Source: Alphaproteobacteria bacterium
GTDB taxonomy: Bacteria; Pseudomonadota; Alphaproteobacteria; UBA8366
NCBI GenBank assembly: GCA_028281325.1
Contig: JANQKC010000015.1
Coordinates: 1 to 64,000 of the forward strand
Length of the DNA stretch: 64,000 nt
Reading direction: 5' to 3'
In this document: piece by piece, positions 37,114 through 46,029 of the stretch
Numbering within the stretch: the stretch's first letter is position 1
How the letters are laid out: every line of letters starts with the position of its first letter
Program-made: the position numbers and the translations under genes
The notes under the pieces: generated by a model
Databases searched by the model: none
What the model saw: the letters and a program-made list of their open reading frames with translations, nothing else
What the model was told of the DNA's origin: nothing

Positions 37114-39429
37114 TTATATTTCTAATCCAGCATGAAATGCCGGATTTATCTCGAAGACCGTAACCTTGGTCTTCCCATGTAAGGTCTTCAAGAGCTTAAT
37201 ATCATAGCTCAGGTCGTAAATATAAACTGGGTCTCCATTGTCTCTAAAAATACCGAGGACTCCATACCACAATAAAAGTTCTGTCACTTGTTCCCAATAC
37301 TCCTCCGTAATGTTGAAATCGATGAATAGAAGTTGAAGACCCTCTTCTGAAATTGTCCTTTCAGCATCCATGAACATATAAATAATGTCTTCTACCATGG
37401 ACCATATGTCCCGAATTTCGTAACTGATTTCTTGTATCAAATCACGGGAATGAACCTTAATTCCGTCTCGAAAATCCTCCTCTTCGATTTTGTTATGTCC
37501 ACGATTAATCGCAAATCCGCGGCAATGGTTTAGACAATCAATCAACTCACGCGGTCGCATGAGCGATCGGTCAATCAAGAATTGGCAACTCTCTTCGCCA
37601 TCAACGTGGGTAGCCGCAATACTGCGCCATACCTGCATAAAATCAGTATCAGAACTTAGATCATTGACGATCAATCGGCGCCTAAGCAGTTCCCTTAAGC
37701 TATCGGCGTCTGTCCAATCCAGTAATACCTTTGTCTCTTTACCACGGTCAGGTGTTTCTCCTACTAAAAGCTCGTAAACATCGTTCCTCAAGCAAACTAT
37801 GCTCTTACAAAAGATATCTCTTGAATTAAATTCCCTCTCTATTTTTCTTGTAGATTCTAATAACGTCCTGATAATAATTAAATCTGTTCTTTTGATTCCA
37901 TGAGTCTGCCACCCTTTATCCACATTATCTATTATCAGCCACACTTGATCTTTTATTTTCAAATATTCACAAATATTTTCTCTAAGCTCTCGAATATCAT
38001 GCTTATACAATAGTTCCGTGACCTGAGCTTGTGTCAAACTTGTTACCTTAGAGCCAAATCTCGACCTAAAATCATCCTGAATTCGAGAGATTAGTTGAGA
38101 CATTCGTTCTGAAAAATCACCTTCACTAACGAACTCGTCGGCATCATATAACTCAGATAGGTCTCTATAGGGTTCGTAAATACTGGGATCTCTCGTATGA
38201 ACGACACGGTCTTTCTCAAGTAATTTATGGGCAACTTCAAGCAATAATACATATTCCCAGAATGCCGTTATTAAATGATCTAATGCACCCTCAGTAAGAA
38301 GTCCGAATATATCTTCTTTGAACTTGATTAATTTGTAACTTTCGGGCTTCAAATCGATTACTATATTTTGTCTATTGCGCCTAAGTACATTTCGCAAATG
38401 TGCGAACAACGCACTCTTACCTGAACCTTTTCGTCCAAGAACAACTCGAACTTCGCCTCTCAGCGCTCTACGAAAAGCGTCAGTCTCCACGTAGTATTCT
38501 GAAATATTTTGGAACTCATTCTCTGCAGCGGACGCACCAAGGTGCAATCGCTCTAGAAAAGTCCTGGGCTCCGCAATGAGCGCTGGTGCCTCACCTTGAA
38601 ATGCGAGCGTTACTTGAGGCGCGAACTCCGCAATCGCTTCATCAATCTGTGTTGGATGTCGGCAAACTGTTACGATATCGCGGTAGTCGATCGGTACAGG
38701 CTCGTCCCCAAACTGGATAAAGCAGAGATGTTTTCCCATTCCCGCTGCTAATCCAGCGACAAACGCAGCCCGGAGATTGTGATACTCATGATCCACAATC
38801 TCGCTTGGCAGCAATGAAACAATTACCCCATGAGACTGAGCTACGTTCGAAACAGCATTCAATGCAGACATTCGTTGCGATTCATTTGGGTCAAAACTTC
38901 GAAAAAAGAGTTTCGCCTTCTTGACGCGAGAAACAATTCGAACAAGCGGGTCCGTTTTAAACTTACCATCAAGTAAGTATACTGGTGCTTTTTCATTTAT
39001 TCTTTCACTGGAGAAGTCAATTGATCCTAAATCTGATACATTCCTAATAACGCCTACTAAATCTGATGAATTTTCATAATTTTTCCAACCAATTGTATCA
39101 AATATCCCAAGTTCGCTCAGTTTCTTATTGTCGTCTTCGATCCCAGCAAATCTGACTAATACAATTTTCTTTCTGCTTCCAATTGCAAAGCCCAGTTCAT
39201 ACACAACATTAAAATTCAGGACACTAACATCCGCGATAAAGCAATCGCTGTCCGTAATGCCTCCAAGAACCTCCGTTGCGATAAACCTCCCTGCTACATC
39301 AAGCTCTCTCCAAGTTTTAAAAGACGCTATCAGAGCCAACGTTCGAAGTTGCTTAGCCGCCGCCTCAATAGTTTGCCCAACCATTGGAGGATTGGCAGGA
39401 TATGCAATAAAACCGGAAACTGCTGCCAT
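37114..39429 (-). CDS. Two TIR/NDT-like domains fused to a P-loop ATPase (Sll1717-like)
   Basis: This 771-residue protein is strikingly AT-rich (37921-37980 has 15 G/C in 60 bases; 36721-36780 has 39). Residues 1-130 form a Rossmann-like domain with ITDSDCFIADVS and NFNVVYELGFAIG; Glu78 matches the catalytic Glu of nucleoside deoxyribosyltransferase and TIR-type enzymes. Residues 165-270 look like a second such domain (HNLRAAFVAGLAAGMGK) in which that Glu is Ala222. Then comes a P-loop ATPase: Walker A GRKGSGKS (332-339), Walker B VWLIIDNVDKGW (496-507), sensor-like VCLRNDVYELL (546-556) and MRPRELIDCL. The ATPase resembles the uncharacterised 'P-loop ATPase, Sll1717 family'. The C-terminal 110 residues may be a sensor domain. 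The architecture recalls STAND-type antiphage proteins; this role is inference. Confidence 0.85.
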   Translation of the reverse strand: MAAVSGFIAYPANPPMVGQTIEAAAKQLRTLALIASFKTWRELDVAGRFIATEVLGGITDSDCFIADVSVLNFNVVYELGFAIGSRKKIVLVRFAGIEDDNKKLSELGIFDTIGWKNYENSSDLVGVIRNVSDLGSIDFSSERINEKAPVYLLDGKFKTDPLVRIVSRVKKAKLFFRSFDPNESQRMSALNAVSNVAQSHGVIVSLLPSEIVDHEYHNLRAAFVAGLAAGMGKHLCFIQFGDEPVPIDYRDIVTVCRHPTQIDEAIAEFAPQVTLAFQGEAPALIAEPRTFLERLHLGASAAENEFQNISEYYVETDAFRRALRGEVRVVLGRKGSGKSALFAHLRNVLRRNRQNIVIDLKPESYKLIKFKEDIFGLLTEGALDHLITAFWEYVLLLEVAHKLLEKDRVVHTRDPSIYEPYRDLSELYDADEFVSEGDFSERMSQLISRIQDDFRSRFGSKVTSLTQAQVTELLYKHDIRELRENICEYLKIKDQVWLIIDNVDKGWQTHGIKRTDLIIIRTLLESTRKIEREFNSRDIFCKSIVCLRNDVYELLVGETPDRGKETKVLLDWTDADSLRELLRRRLIVNDLSSDTDFMQVWRSIAATHVDGEESCQFLIDRSLMRPRELIDCLNHCRGFAINRGHNKIEEEDFRDGIKVHSRDLIQEISYEIRDIWSMVEDIIYMFMDAERTISEEGLQLLFIDFNITEEYWEQVTELLLWYGVLGIFRDNGDPVYIYDLSYDIKLLKTLHGKTKVTVFEINPAFHAGLEI

Positions 39430-39767
39430 ATCGATTTAACGTCCCACACGTTTTTCCGACTAGATGCCTGTTGAGTGGTCCGAAGAATGAGATTAGCTCA
39501 AATCTGTCGCACACAATCAATGCTGTTAACACCTGGATATTAAGAGAATTAGAATACAATCTTATAGAGAATTTTTATCCATAAAATACCGAAATCTTTA
39601 AACCTGATTTGTAGCGTATTTGTCCCGCCGCACCCTTATCCCTATCCTGCTTCGATGACAGTTCACGCTGCCCGGCGCTTCCGCCATGGCGGTTCCTTCG
39701 GAAAGGATAGCCCCGTGCACCTCTGCATCCCCGCGCAACCCCTTCGACGCTTGGCCCAAGGCCGCTG
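39430..39767. other. Right junction of the AT-rich island
   Basis: These 338 bases hold no supported gene. The sequence is AT-rich to about 39605 and then becomes GC-rich, marking the island edge. The left part should carry the promoter of the ATPase gene; no convincing -35/-10 pair or strong ribosome-binding site was found for it. No integrase, att-like direct repeat or tRNA was seen here. Confidence 0.5.
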
Positions 39768-40952
39768 ATGGGGGCGCTCGACAGCATTCGCGTGCTCGAT
39801 GTCAGCCAGGTGCTGGCGGGGCCGTTCTGCGGGCAGCTCATGGCGGATAACGGGGCCGAGGTGATCCGGGTGGAATCGCTGGACGGCGATCTGTGCCGCC
39901 GCTTCCCGCCGGACCGGGGCGGCCAGAGCACAACCTTCCTCGCCGTCAACCGGGGCAAGCGCGGCCTCGCGTTGAACCTGAAGACCGAGGAAGGCCGCGG
40001 CGTGCTGCACCGGCTGGCCGAGCACGCGGATATCATGATCCAGAGCTTCCTGCCGGACCGCGCGAAACAACTCGGCCTCGACTACGACACGATCCACGGC
40101 CTCAACCGCGACCTCATCCACGTCACCATTTCCGGCTATGGCGCGACCGGGCCGCTGAAGGACAAGGCGGGGCTCGACATGATGGTGTCGGCCTATGCCG
40201 GCATCATGGGCCTGACCGGAGAGCCCGACAGGTCGCCCATGCGGCCCGGCACCCCGGCGACCGACATGAGCACCGGCATGATCGCCTACGGGGCGGCGAT
40301 GACCGCGCTGGTCGCACGCGGCAACGGCCAGGGCGGACAGGCAGTGAACGTTTCGCTGATGGAAACCGCGCTCAACCTGTTGGCGTTCAACGCGACCCAC
40401 TGGCTGGTCGAGGGAGAGGTGCCGGTGCGCGAAGGATCGGGTTTCGCCGAACTCGCGCCTTACGGTGCGTTCGACGCGGCGGACGGGCCGATCATCGTCG
40501 GCGCGCCCAACGAAGCCGGCTGGCAGCGCCTCTGCGCCGCGTTGGGCCGCGAGGATCTGCGCGACGATCCGCGCTTCGCCGCCAACGCCGACCGCATCGC
40601 CAACCGGCCCGCGCTCAACGCGGAAATCCAGACGGTCCTGAAATCCGCCACCGTCGCGGAGTGGATCGAACGCTTCGACGCCACCGGCGCGGTCGCCGCG
40701 CCGGTCCATTCGATGGATCAGGTGTTCGCCCAGGAACAGGTCAAGGCGACCGGCATGATCGTTCCCACCCAGGACCGCGACGGCGGCACGGTCGACCTGG
40801 TCGGCCCGCCCTTCAAGCTGAGCGAAACGCCGCCGGAACCGGGCGACGCGCCGCCCCGCCTGGGGGAACACACCGAAGCGGTGCTGCGAGACGACCTGGG
40901 ACTGACAGACACGGACATCGCCGCGCTGCGCCAGGCCGGAGCGATTTCCTAA
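39768..40952 (+). CDS. Class III (CaiB/BaiF) CoA-transferase
   Basis: This 394-residue family III CoA-transferase has IRVLDVSQVLAGPFCGQLMA, NRGKRGLALNLKTEEGRGVL, DIMIQSFLPDRAKQLGLDYD, VTISGYGATGPLKDKAG and MRPGTPATDMSTGMIA. It is the third member of the family in the window. The gene is alone on its strand except for a small cupin 112 bases downstream, which may be part of the same transcript. Substrate unknown. Confidence 0.9.
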   Translation: MGALDSIRVLDVSQVLAGPFCGQLMADNGAEVIRVESLDGDLCRRFPPDRGGQSTTFLAVNRGKRGLALNLKTEEGRGVLHRLAEHADIMIQSFLPDRAKQLGLDYDTIHGLNRDLIHVTISGYGATGPLKDKAGLDMMVSAYAGIMGLTGEPDRSPMRPGTPATDMSTGMIAYGAAMTALVARGNGQGGQAVNVSLMETALNLLAFNATHWLVEGEVPVREGSGFAELAPYGAFDAADGPIIVGAPNEAGWQRLCAALGREDLRDDPRFAANADRIANRPALNAEIQTVLKSATVAEWIERFDATGAVAAPVHSMDQVFAQEQVKATGMIVPTQDRDGGTVDLVGPPFKLSETPPEPGDAPPRLGEHTEAVLRDDLGLTDTDIAALRQAGAIS

Positions 40953-41064
40953 AGGCAACGGCGCGACAATCTGTCCCTGGCGTCCGGTCCGAGCCCTTCA
41001 CACATCTTTGCAAGGTCTCACGGAAGCGGCGTGCGGCGAAGACCGTGCGCCCGGAGAAAGACGC

Positions 41065-41436
41065 ATGGACCACGCTATATCCCTTACGGATGCCCATGAC
41101 GCCGTCACGCAAGCGCTCGCCGCCGGCACCTCCCCCGGCGGTCTGCCCGCCGCGCAACTGCTCGAGCGGGAGACGCTGAAACTGTATTTCTACGAGCCGC
41201 GCGGGCAGGACAAACAGCCGCCGCACGACCAGGACGAGGTCTATGTCGTGATGGCCGGCTCGGGCACCTTCGCCGTGGGCGACAGCCAGGAGTCCTTGTC
41301 CCGCCGCCCGTTCAAGGCCGGCGATGCCATCTTCGTTCCGGCAGGCGCAATCCACCGCTTCGAGGACTTCACCGACGATTTCGAAACCTGGGTCATCATG
41401 TACGGCCCCGATGGGGGCGAAAGACCGCGCACATAG
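41065..41436 (+). CDS. Single-domain cupin protein
   Basis: This 123-residue cupin has motif 1 as PPHDQDEVYVVMAGSGTF and motif 2 as PAGAIHRFEDFTDDFETW, with His and Glu positioned to bind a metal. GGAGAAAG precedes the ATG. Small cupins of this kind may be dioxygenases, isomerases or binding proteins. Two further cupin genes lie within 3 kb, which hints at one pathway, although they are on the other strand. Confidence 0.85.
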   Translation: MDHAISLTDAHDAVTQALAAGTSPGGLPAAQLLERETLKLYFYEPRGQDKQPPHDQDEVYVVMAGSGTFAVGDSQESLSRRPFKAGDAIFVPAGAIHRFEDFTDDFETWVIMYGPDGGERPRT

Positions 41437-41445
41437 AGACCGAGG

Positions 41446-42336
41446 TCACGGCCCTTCCAGTTCCTCCAGCGTCTTCGGCCAATCGCCCTTGAGCAGGCGA
41501 GAGAGCGCCCGGTCGGCGAGCAGTTTTCCCCCGGTCTGGCAGGCGGCGCAGTAATTGGTTTCGTTGCTGGCGTAGCGGATGCGCTGCACCGGCGCGTCGC
41601 AAACCGGGCAGGGTTTGCCGTAGCGGCCGTGTACCGCCATGCCATCGCGGAAGGCGGTGACCTTCATGGGAAAACCGTCGCTGGTTTCCTTCCGCAGCCG
41701 CTCGACCCAGAGCGTGAGCGTCTCGCGCGCCGCCGTGAACAGCCTTTCGATCTCCGCATCGGTCAGCTTCTGCGTCCGGGTGATCGGCGAGAGCTTCGCC
41801 GCATGCAGGATTTCGTCGGAATAGGCGTTGCCGATCCCGCTGAACAGTTTCGGGTCGGTGAGCGCGCGTTTGACCGTGTGGTTGTTCCGCCGCAGCGCCT
41901 CGCGAAAGGCCGGCAGGTCGATCTTCAGCGGCTCCAGCCCGCCCGGGTCGAGCGCCGCGAGCCCCGCTTCACCCTCAACCACGTGAAGCGACGCGCGTTT
42001 CTTCGACCCCGCCTCGGTCAGGACGAGGCTGCCGTCGGCGAAGTCGAACGCCGCCAGATCGCGCTTGCCCGCCAGCTTCGCGCCCGGGTCTTTCCAATGC
42101 AGCCGCCCCGCGATCATCAGATGCAGCACGAGCCAAAGATCACCCTCTAACCCGATGGCGATGCGCTTGCCGATGCGGCGGAACCCGGTCACCCGCTTGC
42201 CGTGCGCAGCGCTCAACGGCGGCTGGACGGTCCGCAACAGGAAGGGGCTGCGGCAGCGCACCGCCAACAGGTCGGCCCCGCCGATATGACGGTCCAGCGC
42301 GTCGAGATAGAGTTCCACATCCGGCAGTTCGGGCAT
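41446..42336 (-). CDS. Fpg/Nei-family DNA glycosylase
   Basis: This 296-residue base-excision enzyme begins [17 protein letters not shown]; the Pro after Met is the catalytic nucleophile and the next Glu the acid. A central helix-two-turn-helix ([18 protein letters not shown]) and a C-terminal zinc finger (CPVCDAP ... YCAACQT) complete the fold. PELPD in place of the commoner PELPE, and several loop differences, suggest a paralogue rather than the main MutM. The start is set by the requirement for Pro2; an in-frame ATG 36 bases earlier would bury it. Confidence 0.92.
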   Translation of the reverse strand: MPELPDVELYLDALDRHIGGADLLAVRCRSPFLLRTVQPPLSAAHGKRVTGFRRIGKRIAIGLEGDLWLVLHLMIAGRLHWKDPGAKLAGKRDLAAFDFADGSLVLTEAGSKKRASLHVVEGEAGLAALDPGGLEPLKIDLPAFREALRRNNHTVKRALTDPKLFSGIGNAYSDEILHAAKLSPITRTQKLTDAEIERLFTAARETLTLWVERLRKETSDGFPMKVTAFRDGMAVHGRYGKPCPVCDAPVQRIRYASNETNYCAACQTGGKLLADRALSRLLKGDWPKTLEELEGP

Positions 42337-42459
42337 AAGCTCAGCCTCGCCCGCCGTACCGTTCGCGATCAAGCCTCAAATCGTTTCCCAACAGGTTTCC
42401 GCCGCGCAGATAATATCTAAGTCTCAGACAATGGATTGTGAATCGACGGGAAGTGGCCT

Positions 42460-42840
42460 ATGCGACGCGGTTTCACGAATATTCTCAGCGGCGATGTGCA
42501 AACGGCCGCCGAATTCTACGAAAAGCTGCTCGGCATGAGACGCCACTTCGAGTCCGACTGGTTCATTATCCTGATCCACGAGGCGATGGACGGATGGGAG
42601 TTCGGTATCCTGCAGCGCGACCACGATGTCGTGCCGGCCCCTGTCCGGTCCGCGCCCGCAGGGGTTATCGTCACCTTCGTCGTCGACGACTGCGACCGCC
42701 TGCACCGCGCCGCCGTCGACCTCGGCGCCGATATCATCGAGCCGCCGACCGACATGCCCTACGGGCAGCGGCGCATGCTGTTACGCGATCCGGACGGCAC
42801 CGTGCTCGACATCAGCGCACCAACGGTGCCAATGCGATAG
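42460..42840 (+). CDS. VOC (glyoxalase/bleomycin resistance) family protein
   Basis: This 126-residue protein has the paired beta-alpha-beta-beta-beta units of the vicinal oxygen chelate fold: FTNILSGDVQTAAEFYEKLLGM in the first half and VTFVVDDCDRLHRAAVDLGADI then RRMLLRDPDGTVLDI in the second. The metal-site residues are not all conserved, so it could be a binding protein. It is divergent from the glycosylase and convergent with the cupin operon. Confidence 0.83.
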   Translation: MRRGFTNILSGDVQTAAEFYEKLLGMRRHFESDWFIILIHEAMDGWEFGILQRDHDVVPAPVRSAPAGVIVTFVVDDCDRLHRAAVDLGADIIEPPTDMPYGQRRMLLRDPDGTVLDISAPTVPMR

Positions 42841-42862
42841 GCCGCCGCTCCATCCCCACGGA

Positions 42863-43531
42863 TCATTCGGTCAGGTCGATGAATTCGTCCACGTAGCCGT
42901 GGTACTGCTGGGTCTTCGGCTTGTCCTTGTCCTCGTCCAAGACATAGCGGATCGAGCTTTGGCCCTTCAGCGCGCGCGGCAGGATCATGCAGCGGATGAA
43001 TCGCGTCGGCTCCGCCGCGTCGGCCTGCGCGAAGACCGGGTCAGGGCCGGATTCGAACCATGCTTCGCCGGGACCGAAGGGTGTCGAATGCCCCTCCGCA
43101 TCGATGCGGATTTTGCCGTGCAACAGGCAGCGGATGCCCGGCCCCTGATGCACATGGGTATAGGCGCAGCCGCCCGGCGGGAAGGACACGGAGTCGCAGC
43201 GCATCAACCACTGTTGCCCGTCGCCGGGATCGAGCGTGTCGACCGCCGCCGTCAGCTTGTGGGCCGTCTCCACGCCCGGCCCCTTCGCCGAAATCGCGTC
43301 TGACTCCGCCTGCACCACCTCCCAACGCCAGAGCGTGGCCCCCGCCTCCCCGGCCCGCATGGCGGTCTCGTGCGCACCGGTCAGGATCGCCTGATCCTCG
43401 TAAAGGTCATGGTCGCCGATCAGGACGCTGCCCTGCACCACATAGACGATACGGTTGGCCGCGGGCAACGGCGTTTCGAGTTCGGCGCTCGGCTTGAGCG
43501 TGTCCTCATATTGCCGGAGTTCCAGGCTCAT
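42863..43531 (-). CDS. Cupin-like protein of about 220 residues
   Basis: This 222-residue protein has two beta-rich halves. The second half carries a clear cupin-type metal region (CAYTHVHQGPGIRCLLHGKIRI, then FGPGEAWFESGPDPVF). The first half (NRIVYVVQGSVLIGDHDL) has a cupin-like strand pattern without the histidines. The ATG lies in an ATGA overlap with the stop of the upstream bicupin gene, indicating translational coupling. Function unknown. Confidence 0.75.
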   Translation of the reverse strand: MSLELRQYEDTLKPSAELETPLPAANRIVYVVQGSVLIGDHDLYEDQAILTGAHETAMRAGEAGATLWRWEVVQAESDAISAKGPGVETAHKLTAAVDTLDPGDGQQWLMRCDSVSFPPGGCAYTHVHQGPGIRCLLHGKIRIDAEGHSTPFGPGEAWFESGPDPVFAQADAAEPTRFIRCMILPRALKGQSSIRYVLDEDKDKPKTQQYHGYVDEFIDLTE

Positions 43532-44325
43532 GACAGTTCCTCCGTGCCGAAGTCGGCCGGGCTGGTGATTTCCAGGATTTGGCAGTCTTCCGACCGGCGC
43601 AGCAGGTCGTGCGGGATACCCGGCGCCTGGTTCACGCAGTCGCCGTCCTCCAAATCGACCACGCCATGCGGCCCGTAATCGAAGGCGCAGGTGCCCGACA
43701 CCACGAACACCATCTGAAAGTCGAGGTCGTGGCGGTGCAGGCCGGTCGGTCCCGGCATCGGTTCCCGGCACCGGCTGACATGGGCATTGACCCGCCCGCC
43801 CGTGGCCGCGGCGATGCCCAAATCGCGGCGTTCGAGCCAGGGCCTTAGCGGGTGGCTGGTAAAGGGCGTCTCCGCCGCATGCGATACGCTGTAGCGGGAA
43901 ACGACACCGGTCGACGGGTCGGGCTCGACATAATCTTCGAGGCCGGTTTCCTCGGTCGGGAAATCGCCGGGCGACACCACTTCGAGGACCATGCAGTCGG
44001 CGGTCCGATCGGTCTGCTGATGGACGATGCCCGACGGCTGGTGAATGCAATCGCCGGGACCGACGACGACCTCGCCGTATTGGCCGTATTCGAAGGTCGC
44101 CTGCCCCTGCAACACGAAGACGACCTGGACGTCGAGGTCGTGGCGGTGCAACCCGGTGCCACCCGGCATCGCCTGCAGCGAATGGCTGATGCTGGCGCGC
44201 CAGCGGCCGCCCGTGGCTTCCTTGATGCCGAGATCGCGGTATTCCAGGAAAGACCGGAGACCGCCGGATTCGAACCGGGCGTCGCGCGCCCGGCTCACGC
44301 TGAATTCATTGACCGGATTTCCCAT
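43528..44325 (-). CDS. Bicupin protein
   Basis: This 265-residue protein consists of two similar cupin halves. Each contains TGLHRHDLD (about residues 57-65 and 192-200) with paired histidines and an aspartate, then a hydrophobic strand and a GDC(I/V) turn. The repeat indicates an internal duplication. The halves differ mainly in the loops after motif 1. It overlaps the following cupin gene by 4 bases. Members of such families include metal-dependent dioxygenases and lyases; no substrate can be proposed. Confidence 0.82.
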   Translation of the reverse strand: MGNPVNEFSVSRARDARFESGGLRSFLEYRDLGIKEATGGRWRASISHSLQAMPGGTGLHRHDLDVQVVFVLQGQATFEYGQYGEVVVGPGDCIHQPSGIVHQQTDRTADCMVLEVVSPGDFPTEETGLEDYVEPDPSTGVVSRYSVSHAAETPFTSHPLRPWLERRDLGIAAATGGRVNAHVSRCREPMPGPTGLHRHDLDFQMVFVVSGTCAFDYGPHGVVDLEDGDCVNQAPGIPHDLLRRSEDCQILEITSPADFGTEELS

Positions 44326-44357
44326 GACGCGGCGACCCCTTCCCGATGCGGTTTATC

Positions 44358-44951
44358 CTATTCGTTGTCGGTGCGCGCCCGCCGGCCGAGATAGCCGCCG
44401 TGATGACGCAGGCCGTAATCGTGTTTCGTAACCCCTTTCCGCTCCATCAGGACCAGCGTCAGCGCGTCGCCGATGGCGTGCATCACCACCGTGCTGGCCG
44501 ACGGGGTCAATCCGAGCGGACAAGGCTCCACGATCTCGCCCATATCCAGCACGATATCGCTTAAGTCGCGTAAATCCGAATCCGCGTGCGACGTGATGCC
44601 GATGATCTTGCCGGCGTGGAGGTGGCGGCTGAACTCCAGCAGTTCCATGACCTCGCGTGTCTTGCCGCTCGTCGAGTAGGCGACGATGCAGTCGCCTTCC
44701 GCGATCAGTCCGAGATCGCCATGCGCCGCTTCGCCCGGATGGACGAAGACCGCCGGCGTGCCGGTCGAGCACATCGTGGTGGCGAACTTGCGCGCGACCA
44801 GACCGGCTTTGCCCATGCCGGTGGCAACGACCTTCCCCTTGCAGTCGTAGAGCGCGTCGAGCGCCCGTTCGAAGGACTCGTCCACGGTGATTGCGGAAAT
44901 GGCGGCGGCTTCCGCGGCGAGAATCCGCCGTACGCGCTCTTGAGTATTCAT
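44358..44951 (-). CDS. SIS-domain sugar isomerase, KpsF/GutQ-like without CBS domains
   Basis: This 197-residue protein has a single SIS domain: VVATGMGKAGLVARKFATTMCSTG, FVHPGEAAHGDLGLI, AYSTSGKTREVMELLE and LGLTPSASTVVMHAIGDAL, all typical of arabinose 5-phosphate isomerases. Canonical KpsF/KdsD proteins are about 320 residues with two C-terminal CBS domains; this one ends after the SIS domain. It may isomerise another sugar phosphate. It starts 33 bases upstream of the bicupin gene. Confidence 0.88.
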   Translation of the reverse strand: MNTQERVRRILAAEAAAISAITVDESFERALDALYDCKGKVVATGMGKAGLVARKFATTMCSTGTPAVFVHPGEAAHGDLGLIAEGDCIVAYSTSGKTREVMELLEFSRHLHAGKIIGITSHADSDLRDLSDIVLDMGEIVEPCPLGLTPSASTVVMHAIGDALTLVLMERKGVTKHDYGLRHHGGYLGRRARTDNE

Positions 44952-45048
44952 GATGATCGACAGTCCGTTACCGTTGAAGACAAGCCAGCGTCAGCGCAAG
45001 CCTAGCCGCCTGCGGGTGTTTAGCGCTTGAACCCTATCGCGACAACCG

Positions 45049-46029
45049 TCAATTCCCGGCTCGTTCGCGGAGGACGGCGGCCATGGCGGCGCTTTCAGTC
45101 ACCAGCGTCTCGATGATCTCAGCGACCGGACGGACATCGTGGATCAATCCCGCGACCTGGCCCGCCGCGGTCTGGCGGCGGTCCTCGTCCCGCTCGGGAT
45201 GCCGCCCCGCCCGCGCTTTCTTGCGAAGATCGGACAGCACGGCCTTGTCCGCGCCCGCGCGCCGCGCCGCCTCGTAAGCCGTGAGTTCCGGGGTCGCTAT
45301 GCAGCGGACCGGCGCGCCGGTCATCGCCTTGGTCACGACGGTATCGGTCGCCGTCATCCGCACGAGCTGATCGACGCCCCAGGCGTTCAACCCGCTTTCC
45401 TCGGACGCCATGAACAGGGTGCCGATCTGCACACCGACCGCGCCGAGCGCAAACGCTGCCAGCATGCCGCGCGCATCGCCGATCCCGCCCGCCGCCAGGA
45501 CCGGGACATCGACCGCATCGACCACCTGCGGCACCAACGGTAGTGTGGCGACGGTCCCCACATGACCGCCCGCCTCGCAGCCGGATGCGATGATCGCGTC
45601 GACGCCTTCCTCGACCATGCGGACTGCGTGGCCGACCGTCGGCACGACCGACAGCACGGTGATGCCGGCGTCCTTGAGCATATGCACCGCGTCCTCGCCC
45701 GGATCGGCGCGGCCGGTCGTGACGATGGGCACCGCCATCTCGATGCAGATTCTGGCTCGGGTCTCGGTAAAGCCTCGCCCCATCGGCAGGATGTTGACGG
45801 CGAAGGGCTTGTCCGTCCGTTGCCTGGTCTCGATGATATCCGCGCGGAGCTTTTCCTCGGTGCCGCCGAATGTTGGCAGGATACCCAAGCCGCCCGCCTC
45901 GCTGACCGCCGACACCAGATCGACGCTGCCGCCGCCCTGCATCGCGCCCTGAAGGATTGGATGGCGGATGCCCAGCATGTCGCACACCACCGTATGCATT
46001 GTGGACCGGGCCTGCGCCGGATCGCTCAT
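45049..46029 (-). CDS. Nitronate monooxygenase / FabK-like FMN protein
   Basis: This 326-residue TIM-barrel flavoprotein has GIRHPILQGAMQGGGSVDLVSAVSEAG at the N-terminus, then IASGCEAGGHVGTVATLPLV (FMN loop with the active-site His) and VLAAGGIGDARGMLAAFALGAVGVQIGTLFM, the usual phosphate-binding region. This family covers nitronate monooxygenases and related oxidoreductases. The ATG at 46029 overlaps the stop of the methyltransferase gene by four bases (ATGA), so the two are probably co-translated. Confidence 0.88.
   Translation of the reverse strand: MSDPAQARSTMHTVVCDMLGIRHPILQGAMQGGGSVDLVSAVSEAGGLGILPTFGGTEEKLRADIIETRQRTDKPFAVNILPMGRGFTETRARICIEMAVPIVTTGRADPGEDAVHMLKDAGITVLSVVPTVGHAVRMVEEGVDAIIASGCEAGGHVGTVATLPLVPQVVDAVDVPVLAAGGIGDARGMLAAFALGAVGVQIGTLFMASEESGLNAWGVDQLVRMTATDTVVTKAMTGAPVRCIATPELTAYEAARRAGADKAVLSDLRKKARAGRHPERDEDRRQTAAGQVAGLIHDVRPVAEIIETLVTESAAMAAVLRERAGN

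Noticed and set aside
39365..39559. Short minus-strand frame at the right edge of the island
   Set aside because: It overlaps the 5' end of the ATPase gene in another frame and has no features of a protein; possible chance frame in AT-rich DNA.
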